A DNA stretch of 64,000 nucleotides from Rhodoblastus acidophilus. GTDB lineage: Bacteria > Pseudomonadota > Alphaproteobacteria > Rhizobiales > Beijerinckiaceae. The notes under the pieces are model-generated. The model made no database searches and was not told the origin of the DNA. It was given only the letters and a program-made list of their open reading frames with translations. Numbering within the stretch: position 1 is the first letter of the stretch; every line of letters begins with the position of its first letter. This document shows, one piece after another, positions 28,797 to 38,841 of this stretch. The stretch covers positions 62,001 through 126,000 of the forward strand of contig NZ_JAOQNX010000004.1 in the NCBI RefSeq assembly GCF_025961575.1, in the 5' to 3' direction. The position numbers and the translations under genes are program-made.

Positions 28797-29732
28797 ATGA
28801 GCGACGCGCGCCACATTCCCGTGCTGCTCGCCGAGGTGCTCGACGCGCTCGAGGTCGCGCCGGGGAAAAAATTCATCGACGGCACTTTTGGCGCCGGCGG
28901 CTACACGCGGGCGATTCTCGAAGGCGGCGGCGAAGTTCTGGCGCTCGACCGCGACCCCACCGCCATCGCCGCCGGCCAAAGCCTCGTGGTCGAGGCGCAG
29001 GGTCGGCTAAAGCTGGTGGAAACCCGCTTTTCCCAGATGGGGCAGGCGGCGGGCGGCGAAAAATTCGACGGGATCGCGCTCGACATCGGCGTGTCCTCCA
29101 TGCAGTTCGACGAGGCCGAGCGCGGCTTTTCCTTCCGTTTCGACGGCCCGCTCGACATGCGCATGTCGCGCGCCGGCCGCAGCGCCGCCGATCTCGTCAA
29201 CGAGCTGGAAGAGGTCGATCTCGCCAATCTGATCTATCTCTATGGCGAGGAGCGCGGCTCGCGCCGGGTCGCCCGTTTCATCTGCCAGGCGCGGCAAGAG
29301 GCGCCGATCCTGACCACCCTGCGGCTCGCCCAGATCGTGGCCAAGGCCATTCCCAGCCGTCCCCAGGACATTCATCCCGCCACCAAAACCTTTCAGGCGC
29401 TGCGCATCGCGGTCAACGCCGAGCTGGACGAGCTGACCCAGGCGCTCGAGGCCTCGGAGCGCATCCTAAAACCCGGCGGAAGGCTGGCGGTCGTCACCTT
29501 CCATTCCCTGGAAGACCGAATCGTCAAAAAATTCTTCGCCGAGCGCAGCGGGCGCGGGCGCGCCGCCTCGCGGCTGCTGCCCGGCGAGATCGCGCCGCCC
29601 GAACCCACGTTTGCCTTGCGCCCGCCGCAACCCGTCGCCGCCAGCGACGAGGAGGCGCGGAAAAATCCGCGCGCCCGTTCGGCGAAGCTGCGCTGGGCGG
29701 AGCTGTTGTCCCGCCCGGCCGGGGAGAAATAA
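28797..29732 (+). CDS. rsmH: 16S rRNA (cytosine-N4)-methyltransferase RsmH
   Basis: Methylates C1402 of 16S rRNA and is the first dcw gene. It is 311 residues from the ATG at 28797 ([11 protein letters not shown]). Family motifs are present: [43 protein letters not shown] and the C-terminal [12 protein letters not shown]. An upstream ATG in frame at 28674 is not supported by family length. It is followed by ftsL with no gap (TAA, then ATG at 29733). Confidence 0.95.
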   Translation: MSDARHIPVLLAEVLDALEVAPGKKFIDGTFGAGGYTRAILEGGGEVLALDRDPTAIAAGQSLVVEAQGRLKLVETRFSQMGQAAGGEKFDGIALDIGVSSMQFDEAERGFSFRFDGPLDMRMSRAGRSAADLVNELEEVDLANLIYLYGEERGSRRVARFICQARQEAPILTTLRLAQIVAKAIPSRPQDIHPATKTFQALRIAVNAELDELTQALEASERILKPGGRLAVVTFHSLEDRIVKKFFAERSGRGRAASRLLPGEIAPPEPTFALRPPQPVAASDEEARKNPRARSAKLRWAELLSRPAGEK

Positions 29733-30299
29733 ATGTTTCGCATCCTCAACATCCTGGCTGTGCTGGTGCTGGTGGGCTCGGCGGTCTATGCCTATGAAAT
29801 CAAATATGCGGCGCTCTATCAGGCGGAGCAGCTCGCCAAGGCCAAGCGCGACCTCGCCCGCGAGACGGATCGCGTCACCATGCTCAAGGCCGAATGGGCG
29901 CAGCTCGACAGCCCCGGCCGCATGGAAACCCTGGCGGGCAAATATCTCGGCGGGCAGAAGCTGCAATTGAATCAGATCGTCCTCGCGAGCGCGGTGCCGG
30001 AGAAGGCGGCGCGCGGCGACGAGATCGCCGCCAAGCTCGCCGATCTCGGTCTGGCCGCGCCCACCAAAACCCCGTCCGGCGATGGCGGCGGCGCCTCGAG
30101 CCCGGTCAAGCCGGCTGCGAGCCCGGCGAAAGGCTCGGCCAATCCCGCCAAGCCTGGCGCGAGCTCCGCAAAACCGTCCGCCAACGCCGCCAAGCCCGCC
30201 GCCAAGCCCGCGGCGAGCGCTCCCAAGCCGCCGTCCAGCGCTCCGGCGCCCGCGGCCAGCGCAGCAAAACCGGCAAAAGCCGTGAAAGCGGAGAGATGA
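29733..30299 (+). CDS. ftsL: Cell division protein FtsL-like, with long Ala/Lys/Pro tail
   Basis: A 188-residue bitopic membrane protein between rsmH and ftsI, the place of ftsL. It has one N-terminal transmembrane segment (ILNILAVLVLVGSAVYAY), then a coiled-coil type region (YQAEQLAKAKRDLARETDRV). Such proteins link FtsB and FtsI at the septum. Residues from about 110 on form an unusual low-complexity tail made of Ala, Pro, Lys and Ser, with many PAKP-like units. Identity rests on position, topology and coiled coil, not on strong sequence motifs. The stop overlaps the ftsI start (ATGA). Confidence 0.82.
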   Translation: MFRILNILAVLVLVGSAVYAYEIKYAALYQAEQLAKAKRDLARETDRVTMLKAEWAQLDSPGRMETLAGKYLGGQKLQLNQIVLASAVPEKAARGDEIAAKLADLGLAAPTKTPSGDGGGASSPVKPAASPAKGSANPAKPGASSAKPSANAAKPAAKPAASAPKPPSSAPAPAASAAKPAKAVKAER

Positions 30300-32179
30300 G
30301 CATGCGTTCCGCCGCCGCCCGCGCCGATCAACCCTATTACGAGCCTCCCGCGTCGCACGCGCCCGGGCCGCAGGAGCAGCCCGAGCCCGTCGTCGCGCCG
30401 ATCGCGGTGGAGGCCGCGCCGCCGCCGCCGCGCAAGCCGCCGCCGTTTTTCCTGCGCCGCTCCTTCTGGGGCGCGCTGTTTTCGACCAACCTCGGCAAGA
30501 GCCGCAGCCGCATCCGCTTCATCGCCTTGCTATTCTCGGCTCTGTTTTGCGTGTTCGTCGGCCGTCTCGCCTATCTCGGCATGACGCCCAACCAGCCCTC
30601 GGCGCGGCGCGAGGCCGCGGAAGCCGTCTCCGCCGCGCGCCCCGACCTCACCGACCGCAACGGCGAAGTCTTGGCGACCGACGTCAAGGTGATGTCGGTA
30701 TTCGCCGAGCCGCGCTCGATCGTCGACAAGGACGAGGCGGTCGAACAGCTCACCGCCATCCTGCCCGACCTCAACGCCAGCGACTTGCGCGAACGGCTCG
30801 GCAAGAAAAAAGGGTTTGTTTGGGTCAAGCGCGAGGTGACCCCGGCGCAGCAGCACCAGATTTTCCGCCTCGGCCTGCCCGGCGTCGGCTTTTTGCCCGA
30901 GCACAAGCGCGTCTATCCCAATGGACGGCTCGGCGCCCATATCGTCGGCTTCACCAATGCCGACAATAACGGCCTGCAAGGCGTCGAAAAGTTTTTGGAT
31001 GACCAGGGCCTCGGCGCGCTGCGCGCTTCCGGTCTCGTCGTGCAGCACGACCTGAGGCCGGTGGCGCTGTCGCTCGACATGCGCGCCACCCATGCGGTGC
31101 GCGACGAACTTGCAGCGGCGATGGACCGTTTTCACGCCAAGGCCGCCGGCGCCGCGATTCTCGACGTCAACACCGGCGAGGTCGTCGCCGCCGCATCTTT
31201 GCCCGATTACGACCCCAATGATCCCCGCGACGCGCAGGGCGCCGACAATTTCAACCGCCTCACCTATGGCGTGTTCGAAATGGGGTCGACCTTCAAGGCG
31301 CTCACCCTCGCGATGGCGCTGGATTCCGGCCGGTTCAACCTGAACTCGTCGATTTCCGGCCAGGCGCCGCTGCATATTGGACGCAACGTCATTCATGATT
31401 CCCACAATCACAACCGCATGCTGACCTTGCCGGAAGTTTTCAAGTTTTCCTCCAACGTCGGCACGGCGCGCCTCGCCCTGACGCTGGGGCCTGACTACCA
31501 GAAAGCCTTCCTGAAAAAGATGGGCCAGCTCGATCGCATGCGCACGGAACTTCCGGAAAGCCGCGAGCCGATGCAGCCCCGGCAGGCGCATTGGTCGCAG
31601 GTGTCCTCGGCGACCATCGCCTTCGGCCACGGCCTCGCCGTCGCGCCGCTGCAGGCGATGATGGCGGTGGGGGCGCTGGTCAACGGCGGTTATCTCGTCA
31701 CGCCGACCTTCCTCAAGCGCCCCGCCGATTTCGACAAGACCGCGCAGCCGCGCGTCATCCGGGCGGAGACTTCAGAGGCGCTGCGCTATATCATGCGGCT
31801 CAACGCGGAAGCCGGCACGGCCAGAAAAGCCAATATTCCCGGCTATTTCGTCGGCGGCAAGACCGGTACGGCGGAAAAGGTCTTTCATGGCCGCTACGAC
31901 CACTCGAAACTGTTCACGACGTTCATGGCGGTGGTGCCGGCCGACCAGCCGCGCTACCTGTTCCTGACCGTGATGGACGAGCCGCAGCGCCTTCCGGGCG
32001 AGCCCTACGCCACCGCCGCCTACAATTCCGGCTATGTCACAGGCCGGCTGATCGAGCGGATCTCGCCCCTCCTTGGCCTCCAGCCGCGCATTGAGCTGCC
32101 GGCGCAGCCGTTCCCGCTGCTGGCGCGGATGGGCTATGGTTTTGTCAACCAGCCGGCGAAATCTGGAGGCGAAGACTGA
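30296..32179 (+). CDS. ftsI: Peptidoglycan D,D-transpeptidase FtsI (PBP3)
   Basis: A septal transpeptidase of 627 residues. It has a Pro-rich cytoplasmic N-terminus, one transmembrane segment (FIALLFSALFCVFVGRLAYL, about residues 80-100), a pedestal and a penicillin-binding domain. The active-site motifs are Ser331-Thr-Phe-Lys334 (EMGSTFKALT), Ser385-Ser-Asn387 (KFSSNVG) and Lys522-Thr-Gly524 (GGKTGTAEK). The long N-terminus, with repeated Pro and Glu, is typical of alphaproteobacterial FtsI. It overlaps ftsL by 4 bases and murE by one. Confidence 0.95.
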   Translation: MSMRSAAARADQPYYEPPASHAPGPQEQPEPVVAPIAVEAAPPPPRKPPPFFLRRSFWGALFSTNLGKSRSRIRFIALLFSALFCVFVGRLAYLGMTPNQPSARREAAEAVSAARPDLTDRNGEVLATDVKVMSVFAEPRSIVDKDEAVEQLTAILPDLNASDLRERLGKKKGFVWVKREVTPAQQHQIFRLGLPGVGFLPEHKRVYPNGRLGAHIVGFTNADNNGLQGVEKFLDDQGLGALRASGLVVQHDLRPVALSLDMRATHAVRDELAAAMDRFHAKAAGAAILDVNTGEVVAAASLPDYDPNDPRDAQGADNFNRLTYGVFEMGSTFKALTLAMALDSGRFNLNSSISGQAPLHIGRNVIHDSHNHNRMLTLPEVFKFSSNVGTARLALTLGPDYQKAFLKKMGQLDRMRTELPESREPMQPRQAHWSQVSSATIAFGHGLAVAPLQAMMAVGALVNGGYLVTPTFLKRPADFDKTAQPRVIRAETSEALRYIMRLNAEAGTARKANIPGYFVGGKTGTAEKVFHGRYDHSKLFTTFMAVVPADQPRYLFLTVMDEPQRLPGEPYATAAYNSGYVTGRLIERISPLLGLQPRIELPAQPFPLLARMGYGFVNQPAKSGGED

Positions 32180-33615
32180 TGCAGCTCGCCGATTTTTTCC
32201 CCGACGTCCCCGCCGCGCTCTGCGATGCCGAGGTTTTGGGCCTGACCGCCGACAGCCGGGCGGTCAAACCCGGCTTCATCTTCTTCGCCTTGGCCGGCGC
32301 CAAGGCGGACGGCATGGCTTTCGCCGAAAAAGCGCTGTCGGCGGGCGCCGTGCTGGTGGTCGGCGACCGCCGCGCGCCCCCGGCGATCGCCTCGCATTAC
32401 CAGCGCGTCGACGACGCCCGCGCCGCGCTCTCGCAAGCAGCGGCGCTGTTTTATCCGCGCCAGCCGGAAACGATCGTCGCGGTCACCGGCACGTCCGGCA
32501 AGACGTCGGTCGCGGATTTCACCCGCCAGATTCTTGCGGCCTGCGGTTTTCCCGCCGCCTCGCTCGGTACGATCGGGGTGATAAAACCGAGCGGCGCCGT
32601 CTATGGCTCGCTGACCACGCCCGACCCGCTCACCCTGCACAAGACGCTCGATGCGTTGGCGGGCGAGGGGGTGACGCATCTGGCGATGGAGGCGTCTTCG
32701 CACGGCCTCGACCAGCGCCGCCTCGACGGGGTGAGGCTCAAAGCCGCCGGATTCACCAATCTTTCGCGCGACCATCTGGATTACCATCCCGATCTCGACG
32801 CCTATTTCGGCGCGAAGCTGCGGCTGTTCACCGAATTGCTGCCAGAGGGCGGAACGGCGGTGGTTGCGGCCGACGGCGACCACGCGGACAAAGTCGTCGC
32901 GGCCTGCGAGGCGCGCGGCCTCAAGGCTTTCACGGTCGGCGCCAAGGGGCAGGGGATTCGCCTCGCCGAGGGGGGCGCGGAAGGGTTCGACCAGATCCTC
33001 ACCCTCGTCCACGCGGGCGTCACGCGCAAAATCCGCCTGCCGCTCGCTGGCGCCTTCCAGGCGGAAAACGCTTTGGTTGCGGCGGGCTTGGCGCTGGCGG
33101 CCGGCGCCCCCGCCGATGGCGTTTTTGCGGCGCTGGAACAGCTCAAGGGCGCGCCCGGCCGGCTGGAGCGGGTCGGCGACAGAAACGGCGCGCCGGTTTT
33201 CGTCGATTACGCCCACAAGCCCGACGCGCTGGAAAAGGCCATTGCGGCGCTCAAACCCTTTGCGAAGAATCGCCTGATCGTCGTATTCGGCTGCGGCGGC
33301 GACCGCGACGCCGGCAAGCGGCCGATCATGGGCGAGATCGCCACGCGCGGCGCGGATGTCGTCATCGTCACCGACGACAATCCGCGCAGCGAACAGCCGG
33401 CGGACATCCGCGCGCACATTCTGGCAAACGCCCCGGGGGCTCGGGAAATCGGCGATCGCGCCCAGGCGATTCGCGCCGGCGTGGCTGAGCTGCGCCCCGG
33501 CGACGCGCTGCTGATCGCCGGCAAGGGCCACGAAAAAGGTCAGATCGTCGGCGCCAAAATCCTGCCGTTCTCCGATCATGACGAAGCGCGCGCCGCGCTG
33601 GAGGAGTTGGCATGA
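32179..33615 (+). CDS. murE: UDP-N-acetylmuramoyl-tripeptide synthetase, meso-DAP adding
   Basis: Adds meso-diaminopimelate to UDP-MurNAc-L-Ala-D-Glu, 478 residues. It has the Mur ligase ATP motif (VAVTGTSGKTSVADF), HLAMEASSHGLDQ and the DNPR motif in VIVTDDNPRSEQP that marks DAP rather than lysine use, so the wall is of the usual Gram-negative type. It overlaps the ftsI stop by one base and murF by 4 bases. Confidence 0.96.
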   Translation: MQLADFFPDVPAALCDAEVLGLTADSRAVKPGFIFFALAGAKADGMAFAEKALSAGAVLVVGDRRAPPAIASHYQRVDDARAALSQAAALFYPRQPETIVAVTGTSGKTSVADFTRQILAACGFPAASLGTIGVIKPSGAVYGSLTTPDPLTLHKTLDALAGEGVTHLAMEASSHGLDQRRLDGVRLKAAGFTNLSRDHLDYHPDLDAYFGAKLRLFTELLPEGGTAVVAADGDHADKVVAACEARGLKAFTVGAKGQGIRLAEGGAEGFDQILTLVHAGVTRKIRLPLAGAFQAENALVAAGLALAAGAPADGVFAALEQLKGAPGRLERVGDRNGAPVFVDYAHKPDALEKAIAALKPFAKNRLIVVFGCGGDRDAGKRPIMGEIATRGADVVIVTDDNPRSEQPADIRAHILANAPGAREIGDRAQAIRAGVAELRPGDALLIAGKGHEKGQIVGAKILPFSDHDEARAALEELA

Positions 33616-35048
33616 GCGATTTTTTGTGGAGCGGCCTCGGCCTGATCGCCCCGCTCGGCGCGCGTGTGCTGGGAAGCCTTCCGGCGGGCGTCAAAAACAT
33701 CTCCATCGACAGCCGCAGCCTGGAGCCCGGCGACCTGTTCTTCGCCATCAAGGGCGATCGCACCGACGGCCATGACTATGTCGCCGCGGCTTTCGAGCGC
33801 GGCGCGGCGGCGGCGGTCGTCGACGAAGCGCATGCCGACGCGCTCAAAAGCTTGGGAACCCTGTTCGTCGTCCATGACGTGCTCAAGGCCATGGAAAACC
33901 TCGCCCGCGCCGCCCGCGAGCGCACAAGCGCGGCGGTGATCGCCGTCACCGGCTCGGTGGGCAAAACCTCGACCAAGGAGGCTTTGCGCTGCGCGCTCGG
34001 CGCGGCCGGAAACGTCCACGCCTCCGAAAAAAGTTTCAACAACCATTGGGGCGTGCCGCTCACCCTGTCGCGGCTGCCGGAGGACGCCGATTTCGCCGTG
34101 TTCGAGATCGGCATGAACCATGCGGGCGAAATCGCCGCGCTGGTGGACATGGTGCGCCCCCATGTCGCCATCGTCACCAATGTCGCGCCAGTCCATCTCG
34201 AACATTTTGAAAATGTCGAAGCCATCGCCCGCGCCAAGGCCGAAATTTTTGGCGGTCTGGTCGAAGGCGGCGTCGCCATCCTGAACCGCGACATCGACAC
34301 GTTTCAAATCCTCGAGGAGGAGGCGAAACGCCACGCCGGTCCCATCCTCACTTTCGGCGAGACCGAATCCGACGCCCAGCTCGTGAATTACGAACCGAAG
34401 GCCGCGTTCGCCCGGATTTCGGCGCGCGTGCTCGGCGAGGACGTTGTTTACAGCCTCGGCGCGCTGGGAAAGCATCTGGCGGTCAACAGCCTCGCCGTCC
34501 TGCTGGCGGCCCGTTCCGTCGGGCTCGACATGCGCAAGGCCGCCGAGGCGCTGAAAAATTTCGCGCCCCCGCAAGGCCGCGGCGCCCGCGAAAACCTGCC
34601 GCTCGATCCGCTGATCCAAGGCAGCGATGTCCTGCTGATCGACGAGAGCTACAACGCCAATCCGGCCTCGATGAAGGCGGCGATCGACCTGTTGGGCGCG
34701 GCGCCGGTGTCCGGCGAAGGCCGCCGCATCGCCGCGCTCGGCGACATGCTGGAGCTCGGCGCCACCGGCCCGCAGCTGCATGCGCAACTCGCGGAGCCGC
34801 TTGAAAAAAACCGTATTGATCTGGTCTTCGCGGCGGGTCCGCTGAGCCGCTCGCTTTACGACGCCTTGCCCCCGGCGAAGCGCGGTGGCTGGGCGGCGGA
34901 GGCCAGCGGGCTCGAACCCCTGCTGGCCCAGGCGCTGCGTCCCGGCGACGCGCTGATGGTCAAGGGCTCGAACGGTTCGAAAATGCACGCTTTGGTCGCG
35001 GCGCTGAAAAAGCGTTTCGCCGCTCCGGAATTGAATTCAGAGGCATAG
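33612..35048 (+). CDS. murF: UDP-N-acetylmuramoyl-tripeptide:D-Ala-D-Ala ligase
   Basis: Adds the D-Ala-D-Ala dipeptide to complete the UDP-MurNAc pentapeptide, 478 residues. Motifs are the ATP loop AVTGSVGKTSTKEAL, the Mur ligase central segment SFNNHWGVPLTL, EIGMNHAGEI and the C-terminal DESYNANPASM. The start ATG at 33612 overlaps the stop of murE, and the stop TAG touches the mraY start, so the genes form one tight transcript. Confidence 0.96.
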   Translation: MSDFLWSGLGLIAPLGARVLGSLPAGVKNISIDSRSLEPGDLFFAIKGDRTDGHDYVAAAFERGAAAAVVDEAHADALKSLGTLFVVHDVLKAMENLARAARERTSAAVIAVTGSVGKTSTKEALRCALGAAGNVHASEKSFNNHWGVPLTLSRLPEDADFAVFEIGMNHAGEIAALVDMVRPHVAIVTNVAPVHLEHFENVEAIARAKAEIFGGLVEGGVAILNRDIDTFQILEEEAKRHAGPILTFGETESDAQLVNYEPKAAFARISARVLGEDVVYSLGALGKHLAVNSLAVLLAARSVGLDMRKAAEALKNFAPPQGRGARENLPLDPLIQGSDVLLIDESYNANPASMKAAIDLLGAAPVSGEGRRIAALGDMLELGATGPQLHAQLAEPLEKNRIDLVFAAGPLSRSLYDALPPAKRGGWAAEASGLEPLLAQALRPGDALMVKGSNGSKMHALVAALKKRFAAPELNSEA

Positions 35049-36191
35049 ATGCTCACCTGGCTCACCGATCTTACCCATTATTTCAACGCGTTGAACGTGT
35101 TCCGCTACATCACGTTCCGCGCCGCCGGCGCGAGCGCCACGGCGCTCGCCATCGTCGCCTTCTTCGGCCCCGGCATGATCGCGGCGCTGCGGCTGAAGCA
35201 GGGCAAGGGTCAGCCGATCCGCACCGACGGCCCGCAATCGCATCTCGCCAAAAGGGGCACGCCGACCATGGGCGGCCTGATGATTCTGTTCGGCGTGGCG
35301 CTGTCGACGATCCTGTGGGCCAATCCGAAAAGCGCCTATGTCTGGATCGTGCTGTTCGTCACCCTTGGCTTCGGAGCGATCGGCTTTTACGACGATTATC
35401 TCAAGGTCACCAAGCAGAGCCACGCCGGCTTTTCCGGCCGTTCGCGCCTCGCCATCGAGGCCGGCATCGCCATGCTCGCCGCCTATTTCATGATGTGCGC
35501 TTCGGTGGCGCCGCCGGTGACCTCGTTCGCCGACTTGGCTTCCGCGCTGGTCGCGCCCTTCCACACCGCGGCCCCGGCGACCAAGCTTGCCGCCCCCTTC
35601 GTCAACGGTTGGTTGATCGATCTCGGCTGGTTCTTCATTCCCTTTGCGGCGCTGGTCATTGTCGGCGCCGGCAATGCGGTCAACCTCACAGACGGCTTGG
35701 ACGGCCTCGCCATCGTGCCGGTGATGATCGCCTCGGCCACGTTCGGGATCATCGCCTATCTCGCCGGCAATTTCATTTACGCCCATTATCTCGGCATCAA
35801 CCATGTCACCGGCGCCGGCGAGCTGACCGTCATGGCCGGCGCGGTTTTGGGCGCGGGCCTGGGCTTTCTGTGGTTCAACGCGCCGCCCGCGCAAATTTTC
35901 ATGGGCGACACCGGTTCGCTGGCGCTGGGCGGCATGCTCGGCGCGATTTCGGTGGCGATCAAGCACGAGATCGTGCTCGCCATCGTCGGCGGCCTGTTCG
36001 TGATGGAGGCGGTGTCGGTGATCGTCCAGGTCGTCTCGTTCAAGACCACGGGCAAGCGCGTGTTCAAAATGGCGCCGATCCACCACCACTTTGAGCAACT
36101 CGGCTGGGCCGAGCCGCAGGTCGTGGTGCGCTTCTGGATCATCGCTTTTGTCCTGGCGCTGATCGGCCTGACCACTCTCAAGGTTCGCTAA
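35049..36191 (+). CDS. mraY: Phospho-N-acetylmuramoyl-pentapeptide-transferase
   Basis: Forms lipid I at the inner membrane by linking UDP-MurNAc-pentapeptide to undecaprenyl phosphate. It is 380 residues with about ten membrane segments. Family motifs include [21 protein letters not shown], the [10 protein letters not shown] catalytic motif and [11 protein letters not shown], plus the C-terminal HHHFEQLGW. It abuts murF and is followed by murD after one base. Confidence 0.97.
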   Translation: MLTWLTDLTHYFNALNVFRYITFRAAGASATALAIVAFFGPGMIAALRLKQGKGQPIRTDGPQSHLAKRGTPTMGGLMILFGVALSTILWANPKSAYVWIVLFVTLGFGAIGFYDDYLKVTKQSHAGFSGRSRLAIEAGIAMLAAYFMMCASVAPPVTSFADLASALVAPFHTAAPATKLAAPFVNGWLIDLGWFFIPFAALVIVGAGNAVNLTDGLDGLAIVPVMIASATFGIIAYLAGNFIYAHYLGINHVTGAGELTVMAGAVLGAGLGFLWFNAPPAQIFMGDTGSLALGGMLGAISVAIKHEIVLAIVGGLFVMEAVSVIVQVVSFKTTGKRVFKMAPIHHHFEQLGWAEPQVVVRFWIIAFVLALIGLTTLKVR

Positions 36192-36192
36192 C

Positions 36193-37650
36193 ATGATCCC
36201 GGTTTCAAGCTTTTCCGGCAAGACCGTCGCGCTGTTCGGCCTCGGCGGCTCCGGCCTCTCCACCGCCAAGGCCCTCGCGGCCGGCGGCGCCAGCGTCTAC
36301 GTCTGGGACGATTCGCAAACCGCGCTCGAAAAGGCGACGGAGGCGGGCTTTACCCCCTATGACCTCCACGACGCCGACTGGTCGCTGTTTCATGCGCTGA
36401 TCCTCACCCCCGGCGCGCCGCTGACCCATCCGGCGCCGCACTGGACCGTGGTCAAGGCGCAGGAGGCGGGCGTCGAGGTGATCGGCGACATCGAGCTTTT
36501 CCTGCGCGAGCGCGCCAAAACCTGCCCGCACGCGCCGCTGATCGCCATCACCGGCACCAATGGCAAGAGCACCACGACCTCGCTGATCGCCCATATCCTG
36601 CGCGAAGCCGGCGCCGACGTGCAGATGGGCGGCAATATTGGCGTGCCGATCCTCGACCTCGCGCCGCCGGCCGAAAATCGCGTGCATGTGGTGGAATGCT
36701 CCACCTTCCAGATCGACCTCGCGCCCTCGCTGAATCCGACGATCGGCGTGCTGCTCAATCTCACGCCCGACCACATCGACCGGCACGGGACCATGGAGAA
36801 TTACGCCTCCATCAAGCAGCGGCTGGTGGAATCCAGCGATTTCGCCGTGGTCGGCCGCGACGACGCCTTTTGCGAGGCGATCTTCCAATATCTGAAAAAA
36901 CTCGGCCATTCCGTGGTCGGCATCACCAACAGCCAGCCCCACGCCATTGGCGCCGTCCGCTGCGAGGCCGGCGCGCTGCGCCGCACTTTTGCTTTGCCGG
37001 CGATGAAGACGGTGGAAGAGGCTTTGTTCGACCTCTCGCAGGCGCCGGCTCTGCGCGGCGCGCACAATGGCCAGAACGCCGCCGCCGCCTTTTCCGCCTG
37101 CGAACGCCTCGGCCTCACCCATGACCGTATTTACGCCGGCCTGAAATCCTATCCGGGCCTCGCCCATCGCATGGAGCAGGTCGCCCGTTCCGGCAAGGTC
37201 TTGTTCGTCAACGACAGCAAGGCGACCAATGCCGACGCCGCCGAAAAGGCGCTGCTCAGCTTTGACGACATTTTCTGGATCATCGGCGGCAAGGCCAAGG
37301 AGGGCGGCATTGCGCCGCTGCGCGGCCTGTTCGGAAAAATCCGCAAGGCCTATCTGATCGGCGCCGCGACCGAGGATTTTGCGAAAACCCTGGAAGGCGC
37401 GGTCGTCTACGAAAAATGCGGGACGCTCGACGTCGCCACCGCCGCCGCCGCGCGCGACGCGCGGGCGAGCGACGCGCCGGAGCCGGTGGTGCTGCTATCG
37501 CCGGCCTGCGCCTCCTACGACCAGTTCCCCAATTTCGAAAAGCGCGGCGACGCGTTCCGCGAGGCGGTGGAGGACGTGATCACCGGGCCCTCCCTCGACG
37601 CGCCCGCCGCCGCGCCGGAAGCCGAAAAGCCACAGGACGAACCCATTTAG
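36193..37650 (+). CDS. murD: UDP-N-acetylmuramoylalanine:D-glutamate ligase
   Basis: Adds D-Glu to UDP-MurNAc-L-Ala, 485 residues. It has the N-terminal UDP-binding Rossmann segment ([17 protein letters not shown]), the ATP loop ([13 protein letters not shown]), [11 protein letters not shown] and the C-terminal [10 protein letters not shown] and [12 protein letters not shown] short Pro/Ala-rich tail ([12 protein letters not shown]) is extra. There are 39 bases before ftsW, the widest gap in this part of the operon. Confidence 0.96.
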   Translation: MIPVSSFSGKTVALFGLGGSGLSTAKALAAGGASVYVWDDSQTALEKATEAGFTPYDLHDADWSLFHALILTPGAPLTHPAPHWTVVKAQEAGVEVIGDIELFLRERAKTCPHAPLIAITGTNGKSTTTSLIAHILREAGADVQMGGNIGVPILDLAPPAENRVHVVECSTFQIDLAPSLNPTIGVLLNLTPDHIDRHGTMENYASIKQRLVESSDFAVVGRDDAFCEAIFQYLKKLGHSVVGITNSQPHAIGAVRCEAGALRRTFALPAMKTVEEALFDLSQAPALRGAHNGQNAAAAFSACERLGLTHDRIYAGLKSYPGLAHRMEQVARSGKVLFVNDSKATNADAAEKALLSFDDIFWIIGGKAKEGGIAPLRGLFGKIRKAYLIGAATEDFAKTLEGAVVYEKCGTLDVATAAAARDARASDAPEPVVLLSPACASYDQFPNFEKRGDAFREAVEDVITGPSLDAPAAAPEAEKPQDEPI

Positions 37651-37689
37651 GCGCGCGGGCCTTAGCGCCGGGCGGAAGGACGATTGCAC

Positions 37690-38841
37690 ATGGTATCACG
37701 CGCGGAACGCTCCCCGGTCGCCGATTGGTGGTGGACCGTCGATCGCTGGCTGCTGGCGGCGGTCGGCGCCCTGATCGTCTGCGGTCTGGTGCTGATCATG
37801 GCCGGCAGCCCGCCGGTCGCCGAGCGCATCGGCCTGCCCACCTTCCATTTCGTCAACCGGCAGGTGGAATTGCTGGCGCCCTCGGTGGCGCTGATGATCG
37901 CCTGCTCCTTCCTGCAACCGCGCCATTTGCGTCGCGGCGCGCTGGTGCTCTATGTCGTCGCCATGGCGGGCATTTTCGCCGCCTTACTGTTCGGCCATGA
38001 GGTCAAGGGCGCGAAGCGCTGGATTTTCGGCGTCCAGCCCTCGGAATTCCTGAAACCCGCCTTCGTCATCCTCGCCGCCTGGGCCTTTTCCGAAGGCGCG
38101 CGACGCCATGACGTTCCCGGCAATCTGCTGGCGATCGCGCTGCTGCCGGTGACCATCGTTCCGCTGGTGCTGCAGCCCGATTTCGGCCAGACCCTTCTCG
38201 TCTGCCTGGTCTGGGGCGCGCTTCTGGTCATGGCCGGGCTGCACTGGCTGTGGTTCCCGGCGCTCGGCGGCGTCGGCGTGGTCGGCGCCGGCCTCGCCTA
38301 TAAATTCGCCCCCCATGTCCGCGCCCGCATCCAGAACTTTTTGAACCCCGGCGAGGGGGGCGGACAGGCCGACACCTTTCAGGTGGAGACCGCGCATGAC
38401 GCCTTCGTCTCAGGCGGCTGGTTCGGCAAGGGGCCGGGCGAGGGCACCTTTAAACAAATCCTGCCGGACTCCCACACCGACTTCATCTTCGCCGTGACCG
38501 GCGAGGAATTCGGCCTGATCTTCTGTATGGCGCTGGTCGGCCTGTTCGCCTTCATCGTGCTGCGCAGCCTGATCAAGGCGTCGAGCAACGAGGACCCGTT
38601 CTGCCGCTTCGCCACGGCGGGCCTCGCCATGCTGTTCGGCATCCAGGCCTCGATCAACATTGCGGTCAACCTGCACCTGATGCCGGCCAAGGGCATGACG
38701 CTTCCGTTCATTTCCTACGGTGGATCGTCGCTGCTTTCCCTAGGCATCAGCATGGGTTTTCTGATAGCGGTGACTCGCAAGCGGCCGCGTTCGGAAATCC
38801 TGTTCGATCATCGGGGACCGCCTGAAGGACAAGCCGCCTGA
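37690..38841 (+). CDS. ftsW: Lipid II polymerase FtsW (SEDS family)
   Basis: A 383-residue SEDS-family glycosyltransferase of the septum with about ten transmembrane segments. Conserved family parts include GAKRWIFGVQPSEFLKPAF, VLQPDFGQTLL, FAVTGEEFGLI, and the C-terminal LPFISYGGSSLLSLGISMG. It works with FtsI. The start is the ATG at 37690; a TTG six bases upstream is an alternative. The stop overlaps the murG start by one base. Confidence 0.95.
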   Translation: MVSRAERSPVADWWWTVDRWLLAAVGALIVCGLVLIMAGSPPVAERIGLPTFHFVNRQVELLAPSVALMIACSFLQPRHLRRGALVLYVVAMAGIFAALLFGHEVKGAKRWIFGVQPSEFLKPAFVILAAWAFSEGARRHDVPGNLLAIALLPVTIVPLVLQPDFGQTLLVCLVWGALLVMAGLHWLWFPALGGVGVVGAGLAYKFAPHVRARIQNFLNPGEGGGQADTFQVETAHDAFVSGGWFGKGPGEGTFKQILPDSHTDFIFAVTGEEFGLIFCMALVGLFAFIVLRSLIKASSNEDPFCRFATAGLAMLFGIQASINIAVNLHLMPAKGMTLPFISYGGSSLLSLGISMGFLIAVTRKRPRSEILFDHRGPPEGQAA

